Positions 25,896-37,139 of a stretch of 64,000 nucleotides of DNA are shown piece by piece. The position numbers and the translations under genes are program-made. The stretch comes from Anastatus disparis. Lineage: Eukaryota; Arthropoda; Insecta; Hymenoptera; Eupelmidae. The notes beneath the pieces are model-generated. The model did no database searches. It had not been told where the DNA came from and saw only the letters and a program-made list of their open reading frames with translations. The stretch lies in contig JAFFSR010000243.1 of the NCBI GenBank assembly GCA_017163975.1, positions 744,001-808,000 on the forward strand, written 5' to 3'. Every line of letters begins with the position of its first letter. Within the stretch, counting starts at the first letter, position 1.

Positions 25896-27712
25896 CTTTT
25901 TTGTTTAAAATATTCTAAGTTTTGAGGAAAAAGTAATTTATAAGTGCTAATATAGCCATCCGCTAAGCTAAAGTCATTTAAAACATTAAAATACCACTTT
26001 TCAAGGTTTCGAACCATGATCCCATGTCCAAAAAACTCATCCAAGCAGGTAATATATGTATAAATATGGACTGAAATTTCAGAGTGAACATCCTTGGTGA
26101 TCTCTTAGAAAAAATAAAAATGTCATTAAAAATAATGAAAAATGTGATTTTTAGATGAAATTCTTAAGTTTTAAACTTGAAATTATTTCAAAATAATTTG
26201 CTAAATGATACTACGCAAGTTGTATGAAAATTAGTTAATTCACTTATTTTTTATGGAATTGATCACTCAATTTCAGAATTATCAAATCTGTGTTACTGTG
26301 AAGTGGGATAAAAGTTGAAAATAAATTAATTGACTTTATGTTTCTATTTATGAAATCATCGCATCAATGATAAATTTAAAAAATCTTATTATTGTTTAAG
26401 AAAGTGCATTTTTATGTTTTTAGTATATATTTATTGTAATTAAAGTGAAAATAATTTCGAAGATTGTTATGGATGAACGTACAAGTGATAAATATATTTT
26501 ATGGGGATTTCCACTTGTACAACCTCAGAAAATATGGTATATCAATACATCCGAAACTGACATAAGTTTAATCGTGTTTCACTGACAATAAGAATAAATT
26601 AATTTAATATTAATATATATTAATGTATGTGACATGCTGATTTGAATTATTTGTTCAAATGGCTTCTGATTTCTTATACATGATTAGATTCAATTGTTGC
26701 TGTCACATCATTGGATAAACTTAAGTTCAAATCAAAATCAATTCTCATAAAATGATAATATTATTTCACAATGTGAATATAATTAGCTACTCTTAAAAGA
26801 TACAGCAAGAATTAGAATCAATCATTTTCTAAAACTTAACTTAAGAATATAGATTAAGAGGAGGTCACGTATCTCTGTCCTTTTCTAATCAAAGAAATAA
26901 TTTTTTTACAAAAACTAATAACTTTATCAAAAAATGAAGAGAAAGCCGCATCTTGTATCAAAAAAAGCAATATTTTCTTTGATGAGAAAAAATTAAATTT
27001 TATTTCTTCGTTCTCAAAAAACCTTGAAAAACCAAATTGTCCACCCTAACCTCTATGATTTAAGTTTTTCAAGGTTTTCTTGAGAACGAAGCAATAAAAT
27101 TAATTTTTTCTTATCAAAGAAAATATTGCTTTTTTGATACAAGATGCGGCTTTCTTCATTTTTGCTAAAGTTATTAGTTTCTGTAAAAAACTCAATTCTT
27201 TGATTAGAAAAGGACAGAGATACGTGACCTCCTCTTAATAGGTATCTTAATTTTAACAAGACTCGAGAAATAAAATTCAAGTCAGTGTCTATCATCTGCT
27301 AAGTCTATAAGAGAATATGAACATTTACCTGTTATTCACATTTATATTATTCATCTGTATTGTTATAAATAAAATGCTCACTCACCCTGAATCACACTAA
27401 TTATAACTTGTAATAAAAAAAAGTTATTACAAAGTATCAACCATTATTTCAAACAAATTTGCCAGGATATACAATCATACATGTTTTAAAGTACCCCGTT
27501 GAAAAAATTTATATAAATTTTGATATGAATTTTCAATATAAATTTTCCATATGAAATATTCCTACATTCAATATGCATTTTTGTTTCATTTTTATACATT
27601 AAAAAATTCATATGAAAAATATACATAAAAAATTTAAATTAAAAATTCATATAAAAAATTTATATGAAAAATATATATAAAAAATTTATATGAAAAATTC
27701 ATATGAAATATT
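25896..27712 (+). repeat. Palindrome 2, left arm
   Basis: Reverse complement of 27,750-29,191. The outer end TTGTTTAAAATATTCTAAG (25,901) pairs with the segment ending near 29,190. The middle blocks GGACATGGGATCATG and CTAAGAGATC pair across the arms, as does 27,300-27,500 with 27,965-28,190. The arm is longer than its partner by one inserted MITE. No gene. Confidence 0.93.
26858..27234. mobile_element. Foldback MITE family B, clean copy with TTAA target duplication
   Basis: A 377-bp element. Its ends GAGGAGGTCACGTATCTCTG are perfect inverted repeats extending through CCTTTTCTAATCAAAGAA. TTAA flanks both sides (26,854-26,857 and 27,235-27,238). The opposite arm of palindrome 2 has the unoccupied site with a single TTAA (near 28,234-28,237). 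There is no coding capacity, so it must have been moved by a transposase from elsewhere. TTAA targets suit piggyBac, Kolobok or Sola3; the purine-rich GAGG start is suggestive of Kolobok but not decisive. Confidence 0.95.
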
Positions 27713-27749
27713 CAAATGACTAATAATCATGATGATCACCTCATTATTT

Positions 27750-29191
27750 TTATATAGAAAAAGTATGGAAAAACTTCAAAATCCAACCTGCAATTTCATA
27801 TATGAATTTTTTAATGTATAAAAATGAAACAAAAATGCATATTGAATATATGAATAATTCATATGAAAAATTTATATTAAGAATTCATATGAAAATTCAT
27901 ATTGAATATATAAATAATTCATATGGAAAATTTAAATTCAGAATTCATATGGAAATTCATATGAATTTTTTCAACGGGGTACTTTAAAACATGTATGATT
28001 GTATATCCTGGCAAATTTGTTTGAAATAATGGTTGATACTTTGTAATAACTTTTTTTTTATTACAAGTTATAATTAGTGTGATTCAGGGTGAGTGAGCAT
28101 TTTATTTATAACAATACAGATGAATAATATGAATGTGAATAACAGGTAAATGTTCATATTCTCTTATAGACTTAGCAGATGATAAACACTGACTTGAATT
28201 TTATTTCTCGAGTCTTGTTAAAATTAAGATACCTATTAATCTATATTCTTAAGTTCAGTTTTAGAAAATGATTGATTCTAATTCTTGCTGTATCTTTTAA
28301 GAGTAGCTAATTATATTCACATTGTGAAATAATATTCTCATTTTATGAGAATTCATTTTAATTTGAATTTGAGTTTATCCAATGATGTGACAGCAATAAT
28401 TGAATCTAATCATGTATGAAAACTTAGAAGCCATTTGAACAAATAATTCGAATTAGCATGTCACAGATACTAATATATATTAATATGAAATTAATTTATT
28501 CTTATTTGTCAGTGATATACGATGAAGCTTATGTCAGTTTCGGATGTATTGATATACCATATTTTTTGAGGCTGTACAAATCAAATTCTCCATAAAATAT
28601 ATTTATCACTTGTACGTTCATCCATGACAATCCTCAAAATTATTTTCACTTTAATTACAATAAATATATACTAAAAACATAAAAATGCACTTTCTTAAAC
28701 AATAATAAGATTTTTTAAATTTATCATTGATGCGATGATTTCATAAATAGAAACATAAAGTCAATTTATTTATCTTTAACTTTTGTCCCACTTGACAGAA
28801 ACACAGATTTGATAATTCTGAAATTAAGTGATCAATTCCATAAAGAAAATGAATTAACTAATTTTCATACAACTTGCGTAGTATCATTTAGCAAATTATT
28901 TTGAAATAATTTCAAGTTTTAAACTTAAGAAATTCATCTAAAAATCACATTTTACGTTATTTTTAATTACATTTTTATTTTTTCTAAGAGATCGCCAAGG
29001 ATGTCCACTCTGAAATTTTTAGGCCATATTTATACATATATTACCTAGAACGTTTTTTGGACATGGGATCATGATTCGAAACCTTAAAAAGTGGTATTTT
29101 AATGTTTTAAATGGCTTTAGCTCAGCGGATGGCTATATGAGCACTTATGAATTACTTTTTTCTCAAAATTTAGAATATTTTAAACAAAAAT
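27750..29191 (-). repeat. Palindrome 2, right arm
   Basis: Partner of 25,896-27,712. The axis at about 27,732 lies in AT-rich DNA with repeated TATGAAAAATTCATATG-like units. Arms differ at scattered bases, so they are old enough to have diverged. The end runs straight into a TACATA microsatellite at 29,191-29,252. Confidence 0.93.
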
Positions 29192-29252
29192 ACATATACA
29201 TATATTCATACACATACACTTACTTATATACACATACAAACATACACAATAT

Positions 29253-31045
29253 CCGTCTCTCCGTCTCTTCATCTCCATCTCTCCGTCTCTCCATCTCCGT
29301 CTCTCCGTCTCTCCGTCTCTCCATCTCCGTCTCTCCGTCTCTCCGTCTCTCCATCTCCGTCTCTCTGTTCCCAGCGTTTCATCTCCGTCTCTTCGTCTTC
29401 GCCTCCGTTTCCTCGTCTACGTCTGTCTGTCTCAGTCTCTCCGTCTCCGTCTTTCCGTTTTCGTCACTCACTCTTCGTTTTCGTCTATTTGTCTTTGTGT
29501 CTCCGTCTCCCTGTCTCCGTCTTTCCGTTTCTCTGTCTCCGTTACCCTCTTTCCGTCTCTCCGTTTCTGTGTCTCCGTCTCTCCGTTTCTCCGTCTTTGT
29601 CCCTTTATCTCCATTCTTCCGCCTCCGTCTCTCCATCTCTCCGCCTCTCCATTTATCCGTCTCTGTCCCTTCGTCTTAATTTCTTCATCTCCGTTTCTTT
29701 GTCTCCGTCCCTCTGTTTATATTTCTCTGTCTCTGTCTGTCTCGGTTTCTCCTTCCCTCCGACTCCGTCACCCCGTCTCTGTCTCCGTCTCCCCGTCTCT
29801 CCGTCACCGTCCCGCTGTTTCTGTAGATTCATCACCATCTCCGTCTTTTCGTCACTGTGTCTCCGTTTCCGACTCTCTGTCTCCGTTTTATCGTCTCTGT
29901 CTCTCTGTCTTCGACTCTTTGTCTCCATTTCTTCGTCTCTTTGTTTTCATTTATCCGTTTCCATCTGTCAGTCTGCGTTTATCTGTTCCCGTCTCTTTGT
30001 CTTGGTTTCTTCGTCTCCATCTCTGTCTCCCGTCTCTGTCACTCTCTCTTCGTTTCTCCGTTTCTCCGTTTTCATCTATCTGTCTCCATTTCTCCATCTC
30101 TCCGTCTCCGCCCCTTTGTCTACGCCACTCCCTCTCCGTTTCTCCGTTTCCGACTATTTGTCTCCGTCTCCATCCTTCCGACTCCATTTCTCTGTCCTCG
30201 TCTGTCTGTCTCAGTCTCTTCATCCCTTTGTCTCCGTTACCCTTTCTCTGTCTCTCCGTCTCCGTTTCTCTGTCTCCGTCTCTCCTTCTTTGTCTCCCCG
30301 TCCCTCCATCACTGTCCCACCGTCTCCATCTCTTCATCACCGTCTCCGTCCTCGTCTCTCCGTCCCCGTCTTTTTCTCTTTGTCTCTTCATCTCCGTGTC
30401 TCCGTTTCCGACTCTTCGTCTCCGTCCCATCGTCTCCGTCTCTCTGTCTTCGTCTCTACGTCTCCATTTCTCCGTGTCCGTCTCACCGTCTCTTTGTTTC
30501 CATTTATGCGTTTCCATCTGTCAGTCTGCGTTTGTCTGTTCCCGTCTCTCTGTCTCCGTCCATCCGATTCCATCTCTCCGTCTCTGTCCCTCCGTCTCTG
30601 TTCCTCCGTCTTCGATTATCTGTCTCCTTTTCTCCGTCTTCGTTTCTCCATCTCCGTCAGTCAGTCTCTGTTTGTCTGTTTCCGTCTTTCTGTCTTCGTC
30701 TCTCTGTCTCTGTCTCTGTCTCTTCGTCTTCGTTCCTTTGTCTCTGTCTATCTGTCTCCGTCTTTCCATCTCCGTTTCTCCGTCACGCAGTCTTCGTCTC
30801 TGTCTCTCCGTCTGTAAGACTCCGTTTCTCCGTCTCTGTCTGTCTGTCTCAGTCTCTTCGTCTCTGTTTTTCCGTCTTCATCTCTCCGTGTCTTCGTCTC
30901 TCCGTCTCTCTGTCTCCGTCTCCCCGTCTCTGTCTTCCCGTTTTCGTTTACCTGTCTCCGTCTATCTGCCTCCGTCTCTCTGTTTTCGTTTCTCCGTCTC
31001 CGTCTCCGGCTTCTCGTCACCATTTCTCTGTCTCCGTGTCCGTAA
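29253..31045 (+). repeat. CTCCGT hexamer array, 1.8 kb
   Basis: Almost pure pyrimidine strand (broken by G within CCGT) made of CTCCGTCTCCGTCTCTCCGT-like hexamers with many point variants. Six-base periodicity keeps several frames open on both strands, up to 442 codons, encoding only SVSLRL-type or RRDGDTET-type low-complexity text; these are not genes. Smaller pieces of the purine-strand version lie at 31,712, 34,985 and 35,445. Confidence 0.95.
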
Positions 31046-31710
31046 TAGTATTTGAAAAATCAATCGCGTTTTTTCAATAGCACAGAACTGAAAATATATA
31101 GATAATTTAAATTATATAGATAATTAAAAATTTTGATTGAGAATCATTCTAAAAATTTTAATAAATTACCACTTATTAAATACATAAACATGAAAAGAAT
31201 CTTAAACATCGTAAAAACAAATTTCAATGTTCATTTGAAGTTTTAAACTTAAGTTTTCTTGTTAGTTTGTCCATTCTTTTGTTTTTATATAAATATTACT
31301 TCTAAAAACCAGTTTTCATAAAATTTAATAATTATAGAATAAAGTAATCATAAAACATCTGACCAAAATCTTTTCCTCGATGAAATTTTTTTGATTTTAA
31401 TCTATACCAGCTTAATTTACCTCGCTACAAATGTCGCTCGGTTAAATTTTGATATGATGTATAAATATGTATAAATCAGCCAATTTAAAGTAAAAAAATT
31501 GCCTTAGTTATAAATTTTTATATTGCAGTTCTGTTTCAAATTAAGTTTTTATATATTTGAAATAAAAGGATTAGTTAAAATTTCAATATGCATCAAAGTT
31601 GTTTGAATACAAATCATATCATCGTGATGAATTGAAAATTTGTTTTACTCAATTTTATTTGAATAAATGAAAAAATATGATAAGAATTCATTCTTTTTAA
31701 TCATGTGTTT
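31046..31710. other. AT-rich spacer, no gene seen
   Basis: Roughly 660 bases of AT-rich DNA without open frames of interest, tandem structure or inverted repeats that I could find. Confidence 0.5.
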
Positions 31711-31711
31711 C

Positions 31712-32031
31712 AGACGGAGATGATAAAACGGAGACGTAGGGACGAAGAAGTAGAGACAAAGACACAGAGACAGAGAGAAGAAGACAGAGAGACGGAAATA
31801 GAAAGTCATAGACGAAAAGACAAAAACAGAGAGTCGAAGACGGAGAGACATAGATGAAGGGACGGACGTGATATGTATATGTAAAAATGTACATGGGAAT
31901 ATATATATATATATATATATATATACGTATATGTGTATGTGTGAGTGTATGAATGTATGTATGCATGTGGATGTGCGTATGTCTATTTGTATGTGTGCAT
32001 AGGTGTAGGCACAAGTGTGTGAGTGTATATA
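31712..32031 (+). repeat. Composite repeat unit: purine hexamers plus TATG tract
   Basis: GGAGACGTAGGGACGAAG-like purine hexamers (31,712-31,868) are followed by a TA run and TATGTGTATG variants (31,875-32,030). The same two-part layout recurs at 34,985 and 35,445, and in reverse at 29,191-31,045. Confidence 0.85.
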
Positions 32032-32364
32032 CAGGGTGTTCCATTTTAAATAAACCACCGAGATATTTTCAACAGTTGGCGTTGTATGAAAAAATTGTTA
32101 AGATAAAAGTCATTCGGGACAATGGGGGCTATTTTTCTATAAAATCAGTTCTGACCTTGAGATTTATTTTCAAAGTCATTTGAAGGTCAAACTGATTTTT
32201 TAAATTGGAACCCTTATTTTTTATCCCGGATTCGGGAAGAACAAGAAATTCTACGTTCAGATAAGGTATTATGTGTGGGGTGTGGTTGACCCCTCCAAGG
32301 TCATGTAGGGGTCAAATTTATTATTTTCTTGATCTATGCACACGAATGATCGGGCAAGGGCGAG

Positions 32365-32530
32365 GTTAATAATAATAATAATAATAATAATAACAACAAC
32401 AATAATAATAACAATAACCCAATAACCCAAAATCCAAATAACTCGATAACCCAAATAACCAAAACCCAATAACCCAAATAACCAAAACCCAATAACCCAA
32501 ATAACCAAAACCCAATAACCCAAATAAATA
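32365..32530. repeat. TAA microsatellite and CCCAATAACCCAAATAACC minisatellite
   Basis: A TAATAATAA run is followed by four copies of a roughly 24-bp unit reading AACCCAATAACCCAAATAAC. A shorter inverse version (TTGGGTTATTTGG) lies at 34,430-34,490 next to a TTA run, so the tracts belong to the inner ends of the transposon's terminal repeats. Confidence 0.85.
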
Positions 32531-32594
32531 AAAGTCCGTTTATCTGCACATTTGCTCATTACGTGTGTTTATACCACAATTGGAGACGTGAATC

Positions 32595-32925
32595 AATCTA
32601 ACCAATCTAGGCAAAAAGGGAGGCAAGGTTTTGATTACCCAGCCAATTAAGGCAAAGTGGGAACGCCCAGCCAATCAAGGAAAGACGATAGCTACCCAGC
32701 CAATGAAGGCAAGGAACTGATTACCTAGCCAATTAAGGCAAGGTGGGAACACCCAGCCGATCAAGGCAAGACGATGGCAACTCAGCCAATGAAGGCATGG
32801 AATTAATTACCCAGCCAATTAAGGCAAGGTGGAAATACCCAGCCCATCAAGGCAAGACGATGGCTACCCAGCCAATGAAGGCAAGGTATTGATTACCCAG
32901 CCAATTAAGGCAATGTAAACATTTA
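32595..32925. repeat. CCCAGCCAATTAAGGCAAG minisatellite
   Basis: A 29-bp-like subunit built on CCCAGCCAATNAAGGCAAG occurs about eleven times and is ordered into a roughly 85-bp higher unit: one subunit with GGTGGGAACA, one with ACGATGGCTA, one with GGAATTGATTA. It lies between the left terminal repeat and the transposase remnant. Confidence 0.85.
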
Positions 32926-32999
32926 TCTCATAAGATGTTCAAAAATAGCCCTGTTTTAATTTATGCGATGTTGAATTCTACGTTCAAAGTTTTGAACTG

Positions 33000-34064
33000 T
33001 AGACAACAAAACGTAACGCAGAATAACTCTACAAGCTTGTGTGATGCGTTGCATCATATCTTGCCGTGTTGTTGGTTGCTGTGCATAAACAACATTTTTC
33101 AAGTAGCCCCATAAAAAGAAATCTGGACTTATCAGATCTGATGATCTTGGACACCACTCAGTATGTTACTATCAATACCTATCCATCGTCTTCGGTATCA
33201 TTGGTTCAAGAAGTGACAAACCATTAGTGAGCGATGACACTGCACCATCATGTTGTAGCCATAATCGATGTTTTGTTTCCAAGTCCACATCTTCCAATAA
33301 TTCTGGTAACTCATTCTGCAGGAAATCAAGATATGCTGCACCGTTAACATTCCCATCGAAAAAATAAGGTCCTATAAGATAACTATTTATTATACCGCAC
33401 CAAACTACAAGGCTCTATCTATGCTGATTATCAACATGACGGACCCAATGAGGGTTCTGGATATACCGATAGTGACTATTATGGCGATTGAGTTGCCCAT
33501 TACCATGAAATATAGCTTCATCCGAAAACATTACGTATCTAAAAAATTCAGGATCTTCACGGATACTTGCTTGTGCCCAATTGCAGATTTCGAGTCTGTG
33601 GCAGAGATCATCTGGCATCAAAGCTTGAGTCAAAGTTATGTGATACAGATGAAATCTGTGAAGCCGCAAAATTCGACCGGCTGTTGATCTTGGGGTTCCA
33701 GTATGTCTTTCAGTGTCACGCAAAGAGATATGATGATCTTAATTAATCATTGCCAAAACGACGAGAATTCGTGGATCATCGTTGTTCTGTATTATAAATA
33801 ATAAAAATCATAATAATAATATATAAAATCATATATAATGATGCGACGACGATTTCTGCGTATTCGTGGTAGACGTCTCTCTCTTCGCTCAATGATTCGG
33901 ATTGTCACGTGGTCCAGGTAAAAAAACCTCCCTGGGTAATTTTGGCGGTAATACCTTGCCGCAGTACGATATCGGCCCTGACATGTCCCGAGAGACAACA
34001 GAATGTCAACAATATCGTTTCTCAAATAATCCGGCATATTTGGTCCTTTTGAGTCGCTAGACAC
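33000..34064 (-). pseudogene. Mariner/IS630-type transposase pseudogene
   Basis: A cut-and-paste DDE transposase remnant. The N-terminal piece (33,792-34,064) holds a helix-turn-helix-like segment (GRYRTAARYYRQNYPG). The middle piece (33,415-33,723) has a second DNA-binding-like segment (TPRSTAGRILR), a linker typical of arthropod DUF4817-linked transposases, and FSDEAIF with the first catalytic aspartate near 33,520. Further downstream in other frames come QHDGA (second aspartate, near 33,250) and SPDFFLWGYLKNV (third acidic residue, near 33,110). At least two frame breaks, one near 33,725-33,790 and one after 33,415, inactivate it. Family assignment is from remembered motif patterns. Confidence 0.82.
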
Positions 34065-34837
34065 TAAGAAATTTCAACGTGAACTATCCTGAGAAAGGCT
34101 GTTCACGAGTCAGCTCTGTCATCAATAATACTAAAGAAGTGTTAATTAACGATTTGAATAAAACTTTGTAGGCTTGTCTGGAATCACACCAGAAAAAAAA
34201 ATAAAAATATTTTGTTTTTCCACAAGATGGAAAATAATTCTTCTCATGAAGGCTTTGAATACATAAATTTGGCTTTAAAAATTGAAATGGAGTTTAAACT
34301 CAATTTTACTGTTGTTTGACCCCTACTATAACCTACAACTCAAGACAGTTTCGTTGAACATTTTTTCCGAATCTGAAATAAAAAAATTAGGTGTTTCGAA
34401 GAAAACAATGGACCTTTTTTATTTATTTTGATTATTGGGTTATTTGGTTTTGGTTATTTTGGTTATTGGGTTATTGGGTTATTGTTATTATTATTATTAT
34501 TATTATTATTAACCTCACCCTTGCTTGATCATTCGTGTGCATAGATGAAGAAAATAATAAATTTGTCTCCTACATGACCTTGGAAGGGTCGACCGCACCC
34601 CACACATAATGAACGTAGAATTTCTTGCTCCTTCTGAATCCGGGATCAAAAATGGGAATTCCAATTCAAAAAATCACTTTTCCTCTAAATGACCTTAAAA
34701 ATAAATTTCAAAGTCAAAACGGATTTCATAAAAAGATAGCCCCCATTGTTCCTAATAACTTTCATCTGAACAATTTTTTTATACAACGTCAACTGTCGAG
34801 AATATCTCGGTGGTTTCTTTGGAATGGGACACCCTGT

Positions 34838-35298
34838 ATATATAAATATATATATATTTATATACAAATGTGTGTGTGACACTTATGCAAACGATATTCT
34901 GGAGCAAATAAGGCTTGATTCTTTACATTAATATAATGGTAGTAATATAATGTAAGATCATGTATAAGTAATATAATAAAGTTATAACGGAGACGGAGAG
35001 ACGGAGAGATAGAGACAGAGAGACGAAGAGATAGGGATGAAGGGACGTAGAGACGGAGACAAAAAGATAGAGATGGAGAGGCAAATGTTTCGTATGTGTA
35101 CGTGCATATGTGTATATGTGTATGTATTTATGTGTATGAGTGTATATGTTTATGTGACATGTATATGTGAAAATTTACATGGGAATATATACACATGTAT
35201 GTGTATGTATTGATATGTATGTGTGTAAGTGTATGTACGTATGTATGCATGTGAATATGCGTATGTGTATGTGTATGTGTGCATTTGTTTCGGTGCAA

Positions 35299-35334
<36 letters not shown>

Positions 35335-35745
35335 GTGACAATTATGCAAACGATATTCCCAGGAAAAAAGGCTTAATTCTTCACATTAATATAATGATAA
35401 TAATATAATATAAGAATATATTCAAGTAATACAATAAAGTAATAATGGAGATGGATGGACGGAGACGGAGAGACAAAGACGGGGAGACGGAAAGGAAATA
35501 TGGAGACGGAGAGACGGGGATGGAGTCACGGATATTGTGTATGTGTGAATGTGTATATAAATAAGTGTATTTGTATGGGTACGTGTATGTGTGTATGTGT
35601 ATGTATGTATATGTTTGTGGGTATGTGTATGTTAAAGGTGTACGTGTGTATGTGTATGTATGTGACAGTAATGCAAAAGATTTTTACGTAAGAAAGAAAA
35701 AAGTCGTATATTTTCACTTTAATATAATAGTAGTAATTTTTTTAA
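34838..35745 (+). repeat. Composite macro-repeat, about 2.2 units
   Basis: Each unit runs TGTGACAATTATGCAAACGA, then about 110 bases of AT-rich DNA with AATATAATGATAATAATATA, then purine hexamers (GGAGACGGAGAGAC; 34,985-35,085 and 35,445-35,525), then TG-rich TATGTGTATG DNA. Units start near 34,877, 35,334 and 35,661, the last one partial. The open frames here are simple-sequence artefacts. Confidence 0.85.
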
Positions 35746-36290
35746 ATTCATTCTTTGGAACTGCAGTCAAGCTAATTTTAACAACATATTATGTAAGTTT
35801 TTAAATTATGCCATAAATAATTATGTAGTTTCTTGAGTATAGACTTTGTTAGGTTCAATTGTTGTTCAATCTTTATCGTGACGATATTTTTCTATGTAAA
35901 AGCTATAGCGTTTATTAAAACATGGATTTTTGTTTTCAATATATAAAAGATGATTAAGCTGTGTTAGAAATAATAATTCATGTCGTACAACAATGAATTC
36001 GTTGACTCTGGTAACCAACAATCAATTCATTAGAATAGTAATTTTTAGCGCAAAAGCATACTTGTATATCACAGAACAACAATCAAGTCAACCTTTTGCT
36101 AAAAATTTAACTTTATGCAAATGAAATGCAAATAAATTATATGAAATATATAAATGTAAATAAGATAAATGTTAAGACAAATGTTAATGTAAAAGATATG
36201 AATTGATATAATCACTATATTTATATTAGTCAAGTGAATGGAGAGAGGAAGCTGAATATTATTAATTAATCCTAATTGTAATCATATTAA
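35746..36290. other. AT-rich spacer, no gene seen
   Basis: About 540 bases without recognisable coding or repeat structure. It ends at the TTAA target of the family A MITE. Confidence 0.5.
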
Positions 36291-36672
36291 GAAGGGGCCG
36301 AACTATCTGTCTTTGTCTAATAGCGTTTTTCATCATTTATGTAAACACTATCCGGTATAACAAGAAAAAAATAGCGGCCCCCGCTAGATATTAGTATAAT
36401 AAGTAAATTTTGTAATAACAACCAAATTTTTTCACTGCGTAGTTTTTGACTAATTAGAGACCTACTAGCAATTTAGAATATAACCTATCTTTTTTTGGTA
36501 GGTCTCTAATTATTCAAAAACTACGCAGTGAAAAAATTTGGTTGTTATTACAAAATTTACTTATTATACTAATATCTAGCGGGGGCTGCTATTTTTTTCT
36601 TGTTATACCGGATAGTGTTTAAATAAATGATGAAAAACGCTATTAGACAAAGACAGATAGTTCGGCCCCTTC
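36291..36672. mobile_element. Foldback MITE family A, clean copy
   Basis: A 382-bp near-perfect hairpin. The ends GAAGGGGCCGAACTATCTGT are inverted repeats, and the two halves match nearly to the centre (GTAGGTCTCTAATTA on the right, TAATTAGAGACCTAC on the left). TTAA lies on both sides (36,287-36,290 and 36,673-36,676). A short unpaired loop near 36,470-36,492 is all that separates the arms. No coding capacity. Confidence 0.94.
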
Positions 36673-36853
36673 TTAATAGAATATTAATAAAGATATAATT
36701 TTTTTATTATTGTCATGTAATATCAGACTTATATGTAATTAAGAGAAGAAGTTTTGTATCATCTATTAGTTATAATTATAATTATGTAGTATTAATTAGT
36801 TATAATTATTATCACAATAATAAAATATAAAAAAAAATAATCAATCTTTATTA

Positions 36854-37139
36854 TTACAACAGAATATTAAAGTAAGAGAAATGTGTAAGATGGAGCCAAT
36901 AAATCAAAGGGGGTGGGTGTAAGGTTTTAGGGGATTTGGTAAAGAAGGGCATTATTGTTTTTAATAATGTAAATAACAATTTTGAAGAAGAATTAGAGGA
37001 CGACCATGGCTCATTCGGTAGATGGATTCGATATCTCGAGGCTCCAATTTCGATTTCCGCTCTTGGCCGAATAATACAAGCACCATCGTACGTTACATGC
37101 GCTTTGTTCACAAACACGCTAAAAACCATTTGTCGCTAA
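36854..37139. other. Unassigned GC-richer island with open frames on both strands
   Basis: A 286-base stretch that is noticeably less AT-rich than its surroundings. It is open on the minus strand (36,854-37,129, 91 residues, beginning MVFSVFVNKAHVTYDG) and for 67 residues on the plus strand. I recognise neither product. The N-terminal half of the minus frame has balanced composition; the rest is low-complexity and AT-driven. It could be an exon remnant of a host gene or part of an unidentified repeat. Confidence 0.3.

Larger units (their letters stand above)
32032..34836 (-). mobile_element. IS630/Tc1-mariner-type transposon, 2.8 kb, decayed
   Basis: The ends are long inverted repeats, CAGGGTGTTCCATTTTAAAT at the left and its diverged inverse at the right, matching for about 350 bases or more up to a TAA/TTA microsatellite. 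TA dinucleotides flank both ends (32,030-32,031 and 34,837-34,838), as expected for this superfamily. A broken transposase lies inside on the minus strand, together with two minisatellites. It has inserted into a TATG tract of the composite repeat. Confidence 0.88.

Noticed and set aside
29071..31080. Open frames of up to 442 codons on both strands
   Set aside because: They are translations of a hexamer array (SVSLRL or RRDGDTET text) with no start context, domains or composition of a real protein.
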